From the NCBI GenBank assembly GCA_937891425.1, contig CALAGD010000014.1:1-40082 (forward strand): 40,082 nt of DNA, written 5' to 3'. Both the position numbers and the translations under genes were made by a program. This document shows, one piece after another, positions 25,401 through 33,286 of this stretch. The first letter of the stretch is position 1. Each line of letters begins with the position of its first letter. The notes under the pieces were generated by a model. It saw only the letters and a program-made list of their open reading frames with translations. It was not told the origin of the DNA and made no database searches. The DNA is from an uncultured Pigmentiphaga sp. (GTDB taxonomy: Bacteria > Pseudomonadota > Gammaproteobacteria > Burkholderiales > Burkholderiaceae_B).

Positions 25401-25993
25401 GCGCGTTCCGTGACGAGCTCCAGCGCATCGTCACCGCGCCCCTGTCCGGACTGCAGCCCTCACGCGACCTCCAGTGGTTTGCCGGCATCCTCACCGGCGT
25501 GCGCGTGCAGCTCACGCGGCGCGGGCGCATGGCGTTCGTGGTGCTCGACGACGGCACCGCCCAGGTCGAGGTGTCGGTCTTCAACGATCTGTTCGAGATG
25601 CACCGGGCAAGGTTGCGCGAGGATGAGTTGCTCATCGTGCAAGGCAAGGTAGCAAACGATGAGTACTCGGGCGGGGTGCGCGTCGTGGCCGAGGCGCTAT
25701 ACGACCTGCAGATGGCACGCGAGGCACGGGCACGGGCACTGCGCATACAGTTCAATGGCAATGCCGATGCGCGGCGCCTGCGCGAGGCACTGAACCCGTT
25801 CCGTGCCGCGCCCGAGAACGGCATCATGGGTACTCCGGTCATTGTGGAGTATGTGCGCGATGATGCTTCCTGCGCGGTGCGCCTGAGTGACGAATGGCGC
25901 GTACGTGTGCCCGACGTACTCATCGAAAACCTGGTGCGGTGGGTGGGGGAATCAGGAGTTCAGCTCGAATATGATGGTATATATGGCCGATAG
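22484..25993 (+). CDS. dnaE: DNA polymerase III alpha subunit
   Basis: This 1169-residue replicative polymerase is near the E. coli length of 1160. The N-terminal PHP domain starts at FVHLRVHTEFSVSDG. The polymerase core has PGRGSGAGSLVAFCLGITDLDPI, the catalytic Asp408 and Asp410 in PDFDIDFCQ, and the third acid Asp563 in KFDFLGLRNLTIL. The finger/thumb region has YRPGPLGSGMV and the beta-clamp-proximal SHTAAYALIAYQTAWLK. An OB-fold follows near 985-1065 (FAGILTGVRVQ...FVVLDDGTAQVEV). The ATG at 22484 has only a distant GGAGG. The LPS cluster begins seven bases after its stop without a visible terminator. Confidence 0.98.
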   Translation: MSDVAASSTFVHLRVHTEFSVSDGIVRIPDLLARVAEFRQPAVAVTDLANVFGLVRFYKTARARGIKPITGCDIWLSNDTDRTQPYRLLLLVRNRTGYLNLCELLTRAYQTNQYHGRAEVRREWLAELNDGLIVLSGGRHGDVGMALQAGNESAAEQFARYWGEVFPDAYYLELQRAGFEGEEALVRATAQLAGRLGLPVVATHPVQFLRREEFRAHEARVCIAEGETLANPRRVRHFTEDQYLLSTEEMAGRFADIPSALLNTVEIARRCNLELELGRPRLPDFPTPNGVSLAEYLVQLSTEGLERRLMQLFPDDNERREREPEYRARLERECKTIIEMGFPGYFLIVADFINWAKNNGVPVGPGRGSGAGSLVAFCLGITDLDPIRYDLLFERFLNPERVSMPDFDIDFCQDNRDRVIEYVKQKYGRDAVSQIATFGTLGAKAVVRDAGRVLDMPYSYCDGLSKLIPHNPADPWSLDRALEQEPAFRERYEQEEEARNLIDLAKQLEGLTRNVGMHAGGVLIAPGKLTDFCPLYCQPGQPDVAVSQYDKDDVEAIGLVKFDFLGLRNLTILDWAVRYVRQFNPGMANFDLARLSLDDPETYALLSDANTTAVFQLESRGMKELLKKLRPSTFEDIIAVLALYRPGPLGSGMVDDFVNRKHGRARAEYFHEDLEPVLKSTYGVIVYQEQVMLISQIIGGYSLGGADLLRRAMGKKKPEEMALHREIFQKGAKEKGYDPQLATTLFDLMEKFAEYGFNKSHTAAYALIAYQTAWLKAHHPAEFMAATLSSDMDDTDKVQTFWNDTVANGVTVLPPDINESEYRFTPVHDEFTQRGLPPRTIRYGLGAVKGTGQAAIEAILRARAERPFTDLFDFCSRIDRHVVNRRAIEALIKAGAFDRLEPNRAALLATLGTALEAAEQKERSAAQVSLFGEGDLAESVRFELASVAPWEPREKLMHEKSALGFYFSDHLFSAFRDELQRIVTAPLSGLQPSRDLQWFAGILTGVRVQLTRRGRMAFVVLDDGTAQVEVSVFNDLFEMHRARLREDELLIVQGKVANDEYSGGVRVVAEALYDLQMAREARARALRIQFNGNADARRLREALNPFRAAPENGIMGTPVIVEYVRDDASCAVRLSDEWRVRVPDVLIENLVRWVGESGVQLEYDGIYGR

Positions 25994-26000
25994 TCAGGGC

Positions 26001-26834
26001 ATGCGATCCGTCATGCGCACCGCTTCGACCTTGCCGATTCTGATGTATCACCACGTTTCGCCCGCGGAAGGCTCGCTGACCACGACGCCGGCGCGGTTTG
26101 CGGGGCAGTTGCGTTGGCTGGCCGAGCACGGGTATCGTACGGTCGGGGCGGAGGAAGTCCGACAGTTCCTCTCCGGTCAGCCGCTCCCCGACAAGTCAAT
26201 TGTCTTGACATTTGACGACGGGTATCTTGACAACTGGGTCTATGCGCATCCCGTCCTGAAGGAGTTCGGGATGAAGGCCCTGTTGTTCGTGATTACCGGC
26301 TGGGTGGGAACGGGCCCGGCACGCGCAAGCGCACGGCCTGGCGCCGCCTCCTGTCGCACTCCTTCGCATGCAGAGTGCAAACAGCTGGCGCAACGCGGTG
26401 AAACCGACGCGTTCATGATCCGCTGGAGCGAAGCCGAGGCCATGCAGCTTGCCGGCACTTTCGAAATCCACTCGCACACCCATACCCACACCCGCTGGGA
26501 TCGCACCATCGCCGATCGTGCGCAGCGCCGGAGCGCCCTTGCGCAGGACCTGCACCGGTCCGTCGAAGCACTGAAGGAACGCCTGGGCGTACAGTCCGAC
26601 CACCTGTGCTGGCCCGAAGGCTACTTTGATGAAGATTACGTCGAGGTGGCGGAATCGCTGGGCTTTCGTCACCTGTATACGACCGATCCGCGTGGGCACA
26701 ACACGCCACATGCCGATCCTCGTCACCTGTTCCGAGTGTCGGTCAAGAACCGGGCCGGCTGGGTGTTCGGCCAGCGTGTCTGGCTGGCCCGCAACCAGCG
26801 CTGGGGCGGCCTCTACAATCGCTGGAAGAGCTGA
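26001..26834 (+). CDS. Polysaccharide deacetylase family protein (first copy)
   Basis: The 277-residue NodB-like carbohydrate esterase removes acetyl groups from an amino sugar; the LPS context suggests a core or lipid-linked sugar. The metal/catalytic motif TFDDG is at 70-74 and the histidine motif HSHTH starts at residue 157 within HSHTHTHTRWD. LPILMYHHVSP and SDHLCWPEGYF are also typical. No signal peptide is visible, so action is probably cytoplasmic. Candidate starts are 25983 (overlapping dnaE), 26001 and 26013; 26001 was chosen because AGGG lies close by and the length matches the second copy. A deacetylase also lies in the Bordetella pertussis LPS core cluster that I recall. Confidence 0.9.
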   Translation: MRSVMRTASTLPILMYHHVSPAEGSLTTTPARFAGQLRWLAEHGYRTVGAEEVRQFLSGQPLPDKSIVLTFDDGYLDNWVYAHPVLKEFGMKALLFVITGWVGTGPARASARPGAASCRTPSHAECKQLAQRGETDAFMIRWSEAEAMQLAGTFEIHSHTHTHTRWDRTIADRAQRRSALAQDLHRSVEALKERLGVQSDHLCWPEGYFDEDYVEVAESLGFRHLYTTDPRGHNTPHADPRHLFRVSVKNRAGWVFGQRVWLARNQRWGGLYNRWKS

Positions 26835-27631
26835 TGCTTTCCGTCATCGTCATCACCCGTAACGAAGCGGCCAACATTCGTGACTGCCTGGCTTCGGTGG
26901 CCTTTGCCGACGAGTGGATCGTCGTCGATTCGGGCAGTACCGATGGCACCGTGGAAATCGCGCGGGCGGCCGGTGCCCGGGTCGTCGAATCGCACGACTG
27001 GCCGGGGTTCGGACCGCAGAAGAACCGTGCGCTCGCGCATGCGCAAGGCGAATGGGTGCTGGCGATCGACGCTGACGAGCGGGTCACGCCCGAGCTCGCC
27101 GCCGAGATTCAGGCGGTACTCCGCGACCCGCAGCACGATGCGTACGCCATTCCGCGCCTTTCGAGTTTTTGCGGGCGATTCATTCGTCACAGCGGTTGGT
27201 GGCCCGACCACGTGGTACGGTTGTTCAGGCGCGACCGCGGCCGCTTCACCGACGTCGCAGTACACGAGAAAGTGCTGGTCGAGGGCTCGGTGGGCACATT
27301 GAATGCCCATTTCCTGCATTACACCTATCCCGACCTGGATTCGGCGCTGGCCAAGATGAACCGTTATTCAACCGATGCCGCACGCATGATGCACGTGCGC
27401 GGCAAACGGGCGGGGCTGGCTTCCGCGCTGGGTCACGCGACATGGACCTTCATTCGCATCTACATCCTGCGGCGCGGCTTCCTCGACGGCAAGCATGGGT
27501 TCGTGCTGGCGATGGTTGCGATGATGGGCAGTTTTGCCCGTTATGCGAAGCTGATGTTTCTGAACGAGAACGAAGGTACGGCAGGAGCGCCACCCGAACC
27601 GGCATTCAGGCAGGGCGATGAGAATCCTTGA
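26834..27631 (+). CDS. Family 2 glycosyltransferase, WaaE/LgtF-like
   Basis: The 265-residue protein begins directly with the GT-A fold (LSVIVITRNEAANIRDCL). It has VDSGSTDGT at 31-39, PQKNRALAHA and the donor-binding DADE at 79-82. The FCGRFIRHSGWWPDHVVRLFRRDRGRF region and VHEKVLVEG match the WaaE/KdtX and LgtF group that adds a beta-1,4-glucose to heptose I of the LPS core. It acts on the cytoplasmic face of the inner membrane. The start overlaps the deacetylase stop by one base. The sugar assignment is inferred from family likeness. Confidence 0.9.
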   Translation: MLSVIVITRNEAANIRDCLASVAFADEWIVVDSGSTDGTVEIARAAGARVVESHDWPGFGPQKNRALAHAQGEWVLAIDADERVTPELAAEIQAVLRDPQHDAYAIPRLSSFCGRFIRHSGWWPDHVVRLFRRDRGRFTDVAVHEKVLVEGSVGTLNAHFLHYTYPDLDSALAKMNRYSTDAARMMHVRGKRAGLASALGHATWTFIRIYILRRGFLDGKHGFVLAMVAMMGSFARYAKLMFLNENEGTAGAPPEPAFRQGDENP

Positions 27632-28691
27632 GCTCAACCTCGAGCGTGGGTGGCGCGGCGGCGAGCGTCAAACCCTCTGGAGTGCGCAGTACTTCAACGA
27701 TGCGGGCCATGCCACCACTATTGTCGCGCGCAAGGGCGAAGCGCTCGCACGACGTGCTGCAAAGGCCGGCCTGCCACTGATCGAAGTCGAGTCTTCCGCC
27801 GAGCTCATGCGCATGCTTGCCACCTCTGGCTCGGCCTTTGACATCCTGCATGCACAGACTGCCCAGACGCTGACAGCCTGCGTGCTGACGCGCTGGCTGC
27901 ATGGCCGCCCGGTCGTCGTGACGCGCCGGGTGGCATTTCCCCTGGGGAGCCGGCTGACGCGGTTCAAGTATCGTCGGGCGACGCAAGTGATCGCCATCAG
28001 CCGGGCGGCTGCCAGCGCTTTGCAGGAGGCGGGCATCCGGCGTATCCAGGTCATCCCGTCGGCGGTTCGGCGCGTGGCGCCGAATCACGCGCGTGTGCAA
28101 GCATTTCGCGACCAGCACGGGTTGAACGGATACAGGGTCCTGGCCACCATGGGTGCACTGACGCCCGAGAAGGATCCGTGCACCATGATTGAGGCGATTC
28201 GTCAGTTGCGGCAGCTGCGCGATGATTTCCGCTTCGTGCATTTCGGGGAGGGTACCCTGCGGCCGCTGCTGGAAGCCCGGATTGCGGAGTACGGTCTGCA
28301 ACAGTCCTACCTGCTGGTCGGCTTCCACGACAACGTGGAAGAGTTCTTCCCGATGCTCGACGGTTTCGTCATGAGTTCGCGGCAGGAAGGGCTCGGCAGC
28401 GCCGTGCTCGATGCGATGATGCATGGCGTTCCGGTGGTCTCGACGAATGCCGGAGGCCTGGCGGAAAGCCTGGGCGACGGGCGCGGCGTGCTGGTGCCGG
28501 CGGGCGATGCACCCGCTTTGGCCGCAGGCATCAGTCGGCTACTGGCGGACGACCACACCTCGCGGCAGGCGCGTGAAGAGATGATCGAGCAGGCGCAGGC
28601 CTGGGTGGAGCGTGAATGCAGTCTCGCCGCCATGGGAGAGCGCTATCTGCGCCTGTTCGAGACCATAGTTGCCGGGAGAAGGTTGCCATGA
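27618..28691 (+). CDS. Family 4 glycosyltransferase (LPS cluster)
   Basis: This 357-residue GT-B enzyme starts at MRILELNLERGWRGGERQTL with the N-terminal acceptor domain. The C-terminal nucleotide-sugar domain runs from about 170 and contains ATMGALTPEKDPCTMIEA, LLVGFHDNVEEFF and the E-x7-E-like loop SSRQEGLGSAVLDAMMHGVPVVST, then GGLAESLGDGRGVLV. It probably adds a core sugar in the cytoplasm. The frame overlaps the previous gene by 14 bases and the next by four, so translation is coupled. Neither donor nor acceptor can be read from sequence. Confidence 0.9.
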   Translation: MRILELNLERGWRGGERQTLWSAQYFNDAGHATTIVARKGEALARRAAKAGLPLIEVESSAELMRMLATSGSAFDILHAQTAQTLTACVLTRWLHGRPVVVTRRVAFPLGSRLTRFKYRRATQVIAISRAAASALQEAGIRRIQVIPSAVRRVAPNHARVQAFRDQHGLNGYRVLATMGALTPEKDPCTMIEAIRQLRQLRDDFRFVHFGEGTLRPLLEARIAEYGLQQSYLLVGFHDNVEEFFPMLDGFVMSSRQEGLGSAVLDAMMHGVPVVSTNAGGLAESLGDGRGVLVPAGDAPALAAGISRLLADDHTSRQAREEMIEQAQAWVERECSLAAMGERYLRLFETIVAGRRLP

Positions 28692-29812
28692 AGATTCTCT
28701 ACACCAATTTCCACGCCGGACCCGGCATCGGCGGACATACCGTATACATCCAGCGCCTGGCGCAGGCCCTGGCCCCGAGGCACGAGATCGTGGTCGCCAC
28801 TCCGGGAACCAGCGCGCTCCATCGGCTTGCCGGCGAGATCCCCGGCGTGACGGCGATCGCCCAGGAGTACCCCACGCGGGTACCGCAGATGCTGAAAGCA
28901 CGGGGCCCGTTGCGCCGTCTCCTGTGCGATCGCGAGTTTGATCTCATCCATGTGAACGGCTCCTCCGATCATCGCCTGGCGCTGCTGGCAGCCATGGGGA
29001 GCAAGCGTCCCGCCATCGTCCTTACCAAGCACAACGATCTGCCCATTGGCAAGGCAGGCGCGATGGTGCGCGCGCCAGGAACGGATGCCGTCATCGCCGT
29101 GTGCGAACACGTTGCCAACATGCTTGAGCAGACACCTTACAGGCGCTGCGAGATCGCTACGATCCGCAACGGCATCGATGTCTCGTTCTTCTCGCCCATG
29201 GATGCAGCGGCGAAGCCGGCTCTGCGCCGGCGCTGGTTTGGCGACGAACTGGCAGGCCGGATCGTACTCGGCAGCAATGCCGGCACCGACGATTACAAGG
29301 GCTGGCTCGATCTCATGCGGGGGCTTGCTCTGTTGCCGGCCCCGGTGCGCGAGCGGGTACACGTGGCCCTGGCGGGCGACGCGCTGGATCCGGCTGCGGT
29401 GGCCGAAGTGGAACGTCTTGGACTGTCGTCACAGTTCACCTATGTCGGGCGCCTGGAAGACGTCAGGCCTTTCATTGCGTCGTTCGACGTGGGTTTTGTT
29501 CTGTCGTGGCGGGTTGAAACCATATCGTTCGCTTGCCGCGAAATGATGGCAATGGGCATTCCCGTGGTGGTGACGCGACACGCGGGCCTGCCTGAAAACA
29601 TTACCGAGCATAGCGACGGGTGGATCGTGCCCCCACGCAATCCACGGGCCATCGCCGACTGGGTGCAGACCCTGGTGGACGGGCAGTGGCCTTTGGCCGA
29701 GATGGGCGTCCGGGCGCGCGTCAAGAGCGTGCGGCAGTTCGGACTCGAACCGTTCATTGCTGCGACCGAGGCAGTCTACGAACGCGCTGTGCGCCGACGC
29801 GTCAGCCGGTAA
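28688..29812 (+). CDS. Family 4 glycosyltransferase (LPS cluster)
   Basis: The 374-residue GT-B enzyme begins MKILYTNFHAGPGIGGHTVYIQRLAQAL, where the GGHTVY loop is typical of GT4 acceptor domains. The C-terminal domain has VLGSNAGTDDYKGWLDLMRGLALL, FTYVGRLEDVRPFIASFDVGFVLSWRVETISFACREMMAMGIPVVVT and a typical WIVPPRNPRAIADWV end. GGAGAAGG lies before the ATG at 28688, which overlaps the previous stop (ATGA). It probably extends the LPS core or an attached saccharide. It is distinct from the preceding GT4 gene and not an obvious recent duplicate. Confidence 0.9.
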   Translation: MKILYTNFHAGPGIGGHTVYIQRLAQALAPRHEIVVATPGTSALHRLAGEIPGVTAIAQEYPTRVPQMLKARGPLRRLLCDREFDLIHVNGSSDHRLALLAAMGSKRPAIVLTKHNDLPIGKAGAMVRAPGTDAVIAVCEHVANMLEQTPYRRCEIATIRNGIDVSFFSPMDAAAKPALRRRWFGDELAGRIVLGSNAGTDDYKGWLDLMRGLALLPAPVRERVHVALAGDALDPAAVAEVERLGLSSQFTYVGRLEDVRPFIASFDVGFVLSWRVETISFACREMMAMGIPVVVTRHAGLPENITEHSDGWIVPPRNPRAIADWVQTLVDGQWPLAEMGVRARVKSVRQFGLEPFIAATEAVYERAVRRRVSR

Positions 29813-29840
29813 TGCCATGCCAGTCAATCAGGTTTCGCAC

Positions 29841-31139
29841 ATGACCGCGCGCGTCAACACCGAATACACGCACTATCTGGCCGCTCCATGGGGATGGATG
29901 TTCGTCGCGGGCGTGGCGCTCACGCCAGCGGCGCCATTGCTGCGAACAGGTGTGAGCAGCGTCCTGTACTACCTGCTGTGTCTGGCCAGTCTCATCACCC
30001 TCGCTACGGGAGAGCGCATGCAGCGGCTGCGTAGTGAAGGCGAGCTGCATTACTGGCGACGGTTCGCGGGTGCGGGCCTCACATTCATCGCGCTCATTCT
30101 GGCCGCGCATGTCATCCAGTGGGAGTGGCCGGGTGCCGGCTTCGAGAAGACCGTGCGTTTCGTGCTTGCCGTTCCGCTGGTCCTGGCTTTGCGCTACGTG
30201 GCGCCGCAGCAGCTGCGTGTGGCCCAGTGGGGGTTCATCATTACCGTCCTGGTGATGTCGCTGCTCCTGATCTTTCCTCCGGCGACCTTCGGGACCCGTC
30301 CGCACACCGTCGAGTATTCCTGGTTCAATACGGTCGAATTCGGCAATCTCGCCTGCCTGTACATGGCCTTGACGCTGTATGCCTGTGGCTGGCCCACCAC
30401 GCGGTTCCGGCGGCTGGAGCTGACGGTGAAGCTGCTGGTTGCTGGCGTGGCGTTCCATGGCATGATCCTGTCGCAGACACGGACTGCCTGGCTCGCATTG
30501 CCCTGGCTGGTTTTGCTGGGCATCATCCTGCTGTGGCGACGCAGGCACTGGTTGCGCTGGCTGGTGCTGGCAGGGGTGGTTGTCGGGCTTGGCCTGCTGC
30601 TCGCGCTGTCGGAAGGGCTGCAGCAGCGTTTTGCACTGGCCCACGCCGAATACCGGGTGTGCGTCGATCAGCCGCATACCGATTCATCGATCTGCAACCG
30701 CGTGCAGCTGGCCAATGCCGCCTGGAACCTGTTCCTGCGGGCTCCGGTTGCCGGGGTGGGAGCCGGCGACGCCTATCGCGAAGCCTTGCACGAGCAGAGC
30801 AGGCTGGGCGTCATATCCGAACATGTCGCCGAGCACTACGGTGAGCCGCACAACGATTACCTGTACTACCTGTCGGCCTTTGGCATGCTTGGTCTGGCGG
30901 GTGCGTTGTTGTTCCTGTATGTCGTGCCTGCGGTTTACCTGGCGCGCGGGCTGTTCGCGTCCCCGCAGGAGACGATATGGGTGGCCTGCGCCATGGGGCT
31001 CGGGCTGTGCGGTGCATTTGCGGCCTTTGGCCTCACCGAAATGATGTTCAGGGGCATGCGTACTGCGTCGCTGTATGCGATCTTGCTATCGTATTTCATG
31101 GCACTGGGTGCGCCGCCGCGACCTCTGCGCGCCGCGTAA
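29841..31139 (+). CDS. O-antigen ligase family membrane protein (WaaL-like)
   Basis: The 432-residue polytopic membrane protein has about ten to twelve hydrophobic segments. A large periplasmic loop precedes GEPHNDYLYYLSAFGMLGLAG; His337 in this Wzy_C-type motif aligns with the essential histidine of WaaL ligases. Such proteins join undecaprenyl-linked saccharide to lipid A-core in the periplasm; some relatives polymerise O-units instead, so ligase is the likelier of two options. AGG eight bases before the ATG at 29841 favours that start; an ATG at 29817 is possible. It sits mid-cluster among core glycosyltransferases, and no Wzx or Wzz gene is in the window. Confidence 0.88.
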   Translation: MTARVNTEYTHYLAAPWGWMFVAGVALTPAAPLLRTGVSSVLYYLLCLASLITLATGERMQRLRSEGELHYWRRFAGAGLTFIALILAAHVIQWEWPGAGFEKTVRFVLAVPLVLALRYVAPQQLRVAQWGFIITVLVMSLLLIFPPATFGTRPHTVEYSWFNTVEFGNLACLYMALTLYACGWPTTRFRRLELTVKLLVAGVAFHGMILSQTRTAWLALPWLVLLGIILLWRRRHWLRWLVLAGVVVGLGLLLALSEGLQQRFALAHAEYRVCVDQPHTDSSICNRVQLANAAWNLFLRAPVAGVGAGDAYREALHEQSRLGVISEHVAEHYGEPHNDYLYYLSAFGMLGLAGALLFLYVVPAVYLARGLFASPQETIWVACAMGLGLCGAFAAFGLTEMMFRGMRTASLYAILLSYFMALGAPPRPLRAA

Positions 31140-31165
31140 GGCCGCTTTCCAATTTTCTTGCAGAC

Positions 31166-31999
31166 ATGTCGATGTTCCGCACCGTTCCGGTTCTCATGTA
31201 TCACCATGTGTCGCCCGAGGCCGACATGATCACGACCACGCCTGAGCTGTTCGAGCAGCAAGTGGCGTGGCTGGCCAGGAAAGGGTTTCATGCTCTGGAT
31301 GCGGCCGGGTTCGCGCGCTTCCTCGCCGGAGAGCCTACGCCCGAGCGTTCCGTGTTGCTGACGTTTGATGACGGCTACCTCGACAACTGGGTGTACGCGC
31401 ATCCGATCCTGCAGCGGTACGGAATGAGGGCCGTACTGTTTGTGGTGACCGGACAGGTTCACGATGGTGCGCCCAGACCGGCCTTGGGGCAGGCCAGGGC
31501 ACTGCCGGCCACGCCTTCGCACCGTGCATGCGAGGAGGCCATCGCTTCCGGGCGCGCTGACGAAGTGATGTTGCGCTGGAGCGAGCTGGAAGCCATGCGT
31601 GCGGCGGGCACGTTCGATATTCACAGCCATACGCATACACACACCCGCTGGGACCGCATGCCGATTGACGCCGCCGAGAAACGCGCGCGTCTTGCGGAGG
31701 ACCTGCAACGCTCGCGTGCGACGCTGCAAGTGCGCCTGGGTGAGGTATCCGACCACCTGTGCTGGCCCCAAGGCTATTTCGATGCCGACTACATCGAGGA
31801 AGCGCACGCGGCAGGATTTCGCTACCTGTACACGACCGATCCGCGTGGCCAGAACCTGCCCGGTAGCGACCCTGATCATATCTATCGTATCGCCGCGAAA
31901 AACGAGCCGGCGAGCTGGCTGCGCCGCAGGCTGTGGCTGGCGCGTCATCCGGTGCTGGGGCCAATGTACGACAAGCTGCGTTACCGGAGGCGCAGGTGA
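31166..31999 (+). CDS. Polysaccharide deacetylase family protein (second copy)
   Basis: The 277-residue paralogue of the deacetylase at 26001 shares TFDDGYLDNWVYAHP (from residue 66), the histidine block HSHTHTHTRWD (from 153), SDHLCWPQGYFDADY and LYTTDPRG. Differences are spread along the whole length, so the duplication is old. Catalytic Asp and His residues are present in both copies, implying two active enzymes, perhaps with different acceptor sugars. There is no signal peptide. ATG codons at 31166 and 31172 are both possible; neither has a strong ribosome binding site. It follows the ligase gene by 26 bases and overlaps the last glycosyltransferase. Confidence 0.9.
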   Translation: MSMFRTVPVLMYHHVSPEADMITTTPELFEQQVAWLARKGFHALDAAGFARFLAGEPTPERSVLLTFDDGYLDNWVYAHPILQRYGMRAVLFVVTGQVHDGAPRPALGQARALPATPSHRACEEAIASGRADEVMLRWSELEAMRAAGTFDIHSHTHTHTRWDRMPIDAAEKRARLAEDLQRSRATLQVRLGEVSDHLCWPQGYFDADYIEEAHAAGFRYLYTTDPRGQNLPGSDPDHIYRIAAKNEPASWLRRRLWLARHPVLGPMYDKLRYRRRR

Positions 32000-33237
32000 C
32001 GCGGGCTGGGCTGGCAGGCGAACGGGAGTTTGTCGGCACCTCTGTGTCCCCGCCGTTGCGGGTGCTGTTCCATATTCGTCATTTCGGCGTTGGCGGAATA
32101 GAGAACGCGCTGATCGGATGGCTGCGCGCGCTTGATCGCCGCCACTTTCGCGTCGGGCTGTCGGTGGCCCTGCACACGCGCGAACTCGAGCAGGTATATC
32201 GCGACCGGATTCCCGGCGACGTGCGCATCCATCCGCTGGTGCCGCGTTCAAATTGGCTGGTACATTTACATCAGCAGCGAAGGGATGGACAGCTGGGCAA
32301 GAGCGGCCGGCTCTTGCTCGGCATCGCGATGGAAACGAAGGGACGCACGCTGCTGCGCCGCGCGTTGCTCGAGCTCGAGCGGGAGTACGACCTGATCATT
32401 GATTTCGATCTCACCTTGCGCAAGCATGCAGCCGCGATCCGCAAACCGCTCGTGGGGTTCCGCCATTTCGGGCTTTGGGACCGCCTCAATGCGAAGGCCG
32501 CCCGTGTAGGACGAGCCTACCGCCATTATGACTGTCTGGTCGTACTGAACGAGGCGATGAGGGCGCAGGCACTGAGGCTGTACGGCTCGTCCCTGCCCCG
32601 CATCGAAGTCCTGCCCAATGCTTTCGACCTAGATGCCATACGTGCTGCGGCGCACGAGCAGGTAGAGGATGCCATGCCCGGAAATCCCTACGTGGTGTGC
32701 GTGGCACGCCTGGACATGCCTACGAAGGGTCTTGATACGCTGGTGCACGCATGGCACCACATGCAGCAGACGCACCCGGGTGCCGGGGGACTGCAGCTGG
32801 TGTTCGTGGGTGATGGCAACGATCGCGCCCGGCTGGAGGAGCTGGTGCGCGACCATGGCCTGGAGGAACAGGTGCGTTTTGCGGGCCTGCAGAGGAATCC
32901 ATTCCCCTGGATTGCCAACGCCCGCCTGCTCGTGCTTGCCAGCCGCACTGAGGGAATGCCCAACGTACTCATCGAAGCGCTGGCATTGAACACGATGACG
33001 GTCAGTACCGATTGTCCCGTTGGGCCGCGCGAGATCCTGGCTGATGGTGCGGCCGGTTTACTGGTGCCGGTGGACGACGTAGAGGCGCTGGCGGAGGCGA
33101 TCTGGCGGGCAGCGCACGATGAAGCCCTGCGCGCGCGTTGCCTTGCGGTGGCGGCAGAGCGGGCCAGGCATTACGGGCTGGTGGCAAGCAACCAGCGCCT
33201 GCTGGCCCTGGCCCGCAGCCTGGTGGCAGGGTCCTGA
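31996..33237 (+). CDS. Family 4 glycosyltransferase (end of LPS cluster)
   Basis: The 413-residue GT-B enzyme begins its fold at about residue 21 (PPLRVLFHIRHFGVGGIENALIGWLRAL). The donor domain shows VCVARLDMPTKGLDTLVHAW, LVFVGDGNDRARLEELV, VRFAGLQRNPFPWIANARLLVLASRTEGMPNVLIEALAL and CPVGPREIL, the last typical of WabH/RfaG-like and galactosyl-type GT4 enzymes. The start is GTG at 31996: GGAGG lies five bases upstream and the codon overlaps the previous stop as GTGA. Upstream in-frame ATG at 31933 would bury 21 residues in the deacetylase gene and is less likely. It is the last gene of the cluster. Confidence 0.92.
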   Translation: MTRAGLAGEREFVGTSVSPPLRVLFHIRHFGVGGIENALIGWLRALDRRHFRVGLSVALHTRELEQVYRDRIPGDVRIHPLVPRSNWLVHLHQQRRDGQLGKSGRLLLGIAMETKGRTLLRRALLELEREYDLIIDFDLTLRKHAAAIRKPLVGFRHFGLWDRLNAKAARVGRAYRHYDCLVVLNEAMRAQALRLYGSSLPRIEVLPNAFDLDAIRAAAHEQVEDAMPGNPYVVCVARLDMPTKGLDTLVHAWHHMQQTHPGAGGLQLVFVGDGNDRARLEELVRDHGLEEQVRFAGLQRNPFPWIANARLLVLASRTEGMPNVLIEALALNTMTVSTDCPVGPREILADGAAGLLVPVDDVEALAEAIWRAAHDEALRARCLAVAAERARHYGLVASNQRLLALARSLVAGS

Positions 33238-33275
33238 GGACGGGGCGGGCAGCGCGGTGCCCTGGAACCCCGTCC
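33238..33275. terminator. Nested hairpin between convergent genes
   Basis: GGACGGGG (33238-33245) pairs with CCCCGTCC (33268-33275), and an inner GGGCA/TGCCC pair lies within the loop. The hairpin fills the 49 bases between the last LPS gene and the convergent aminotransferase gene. It lacks a T tract, so intrinsic termination is uncertain. Confidence 0.4.
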
Positions 33276-33286
33276 GCATGCGGAGG

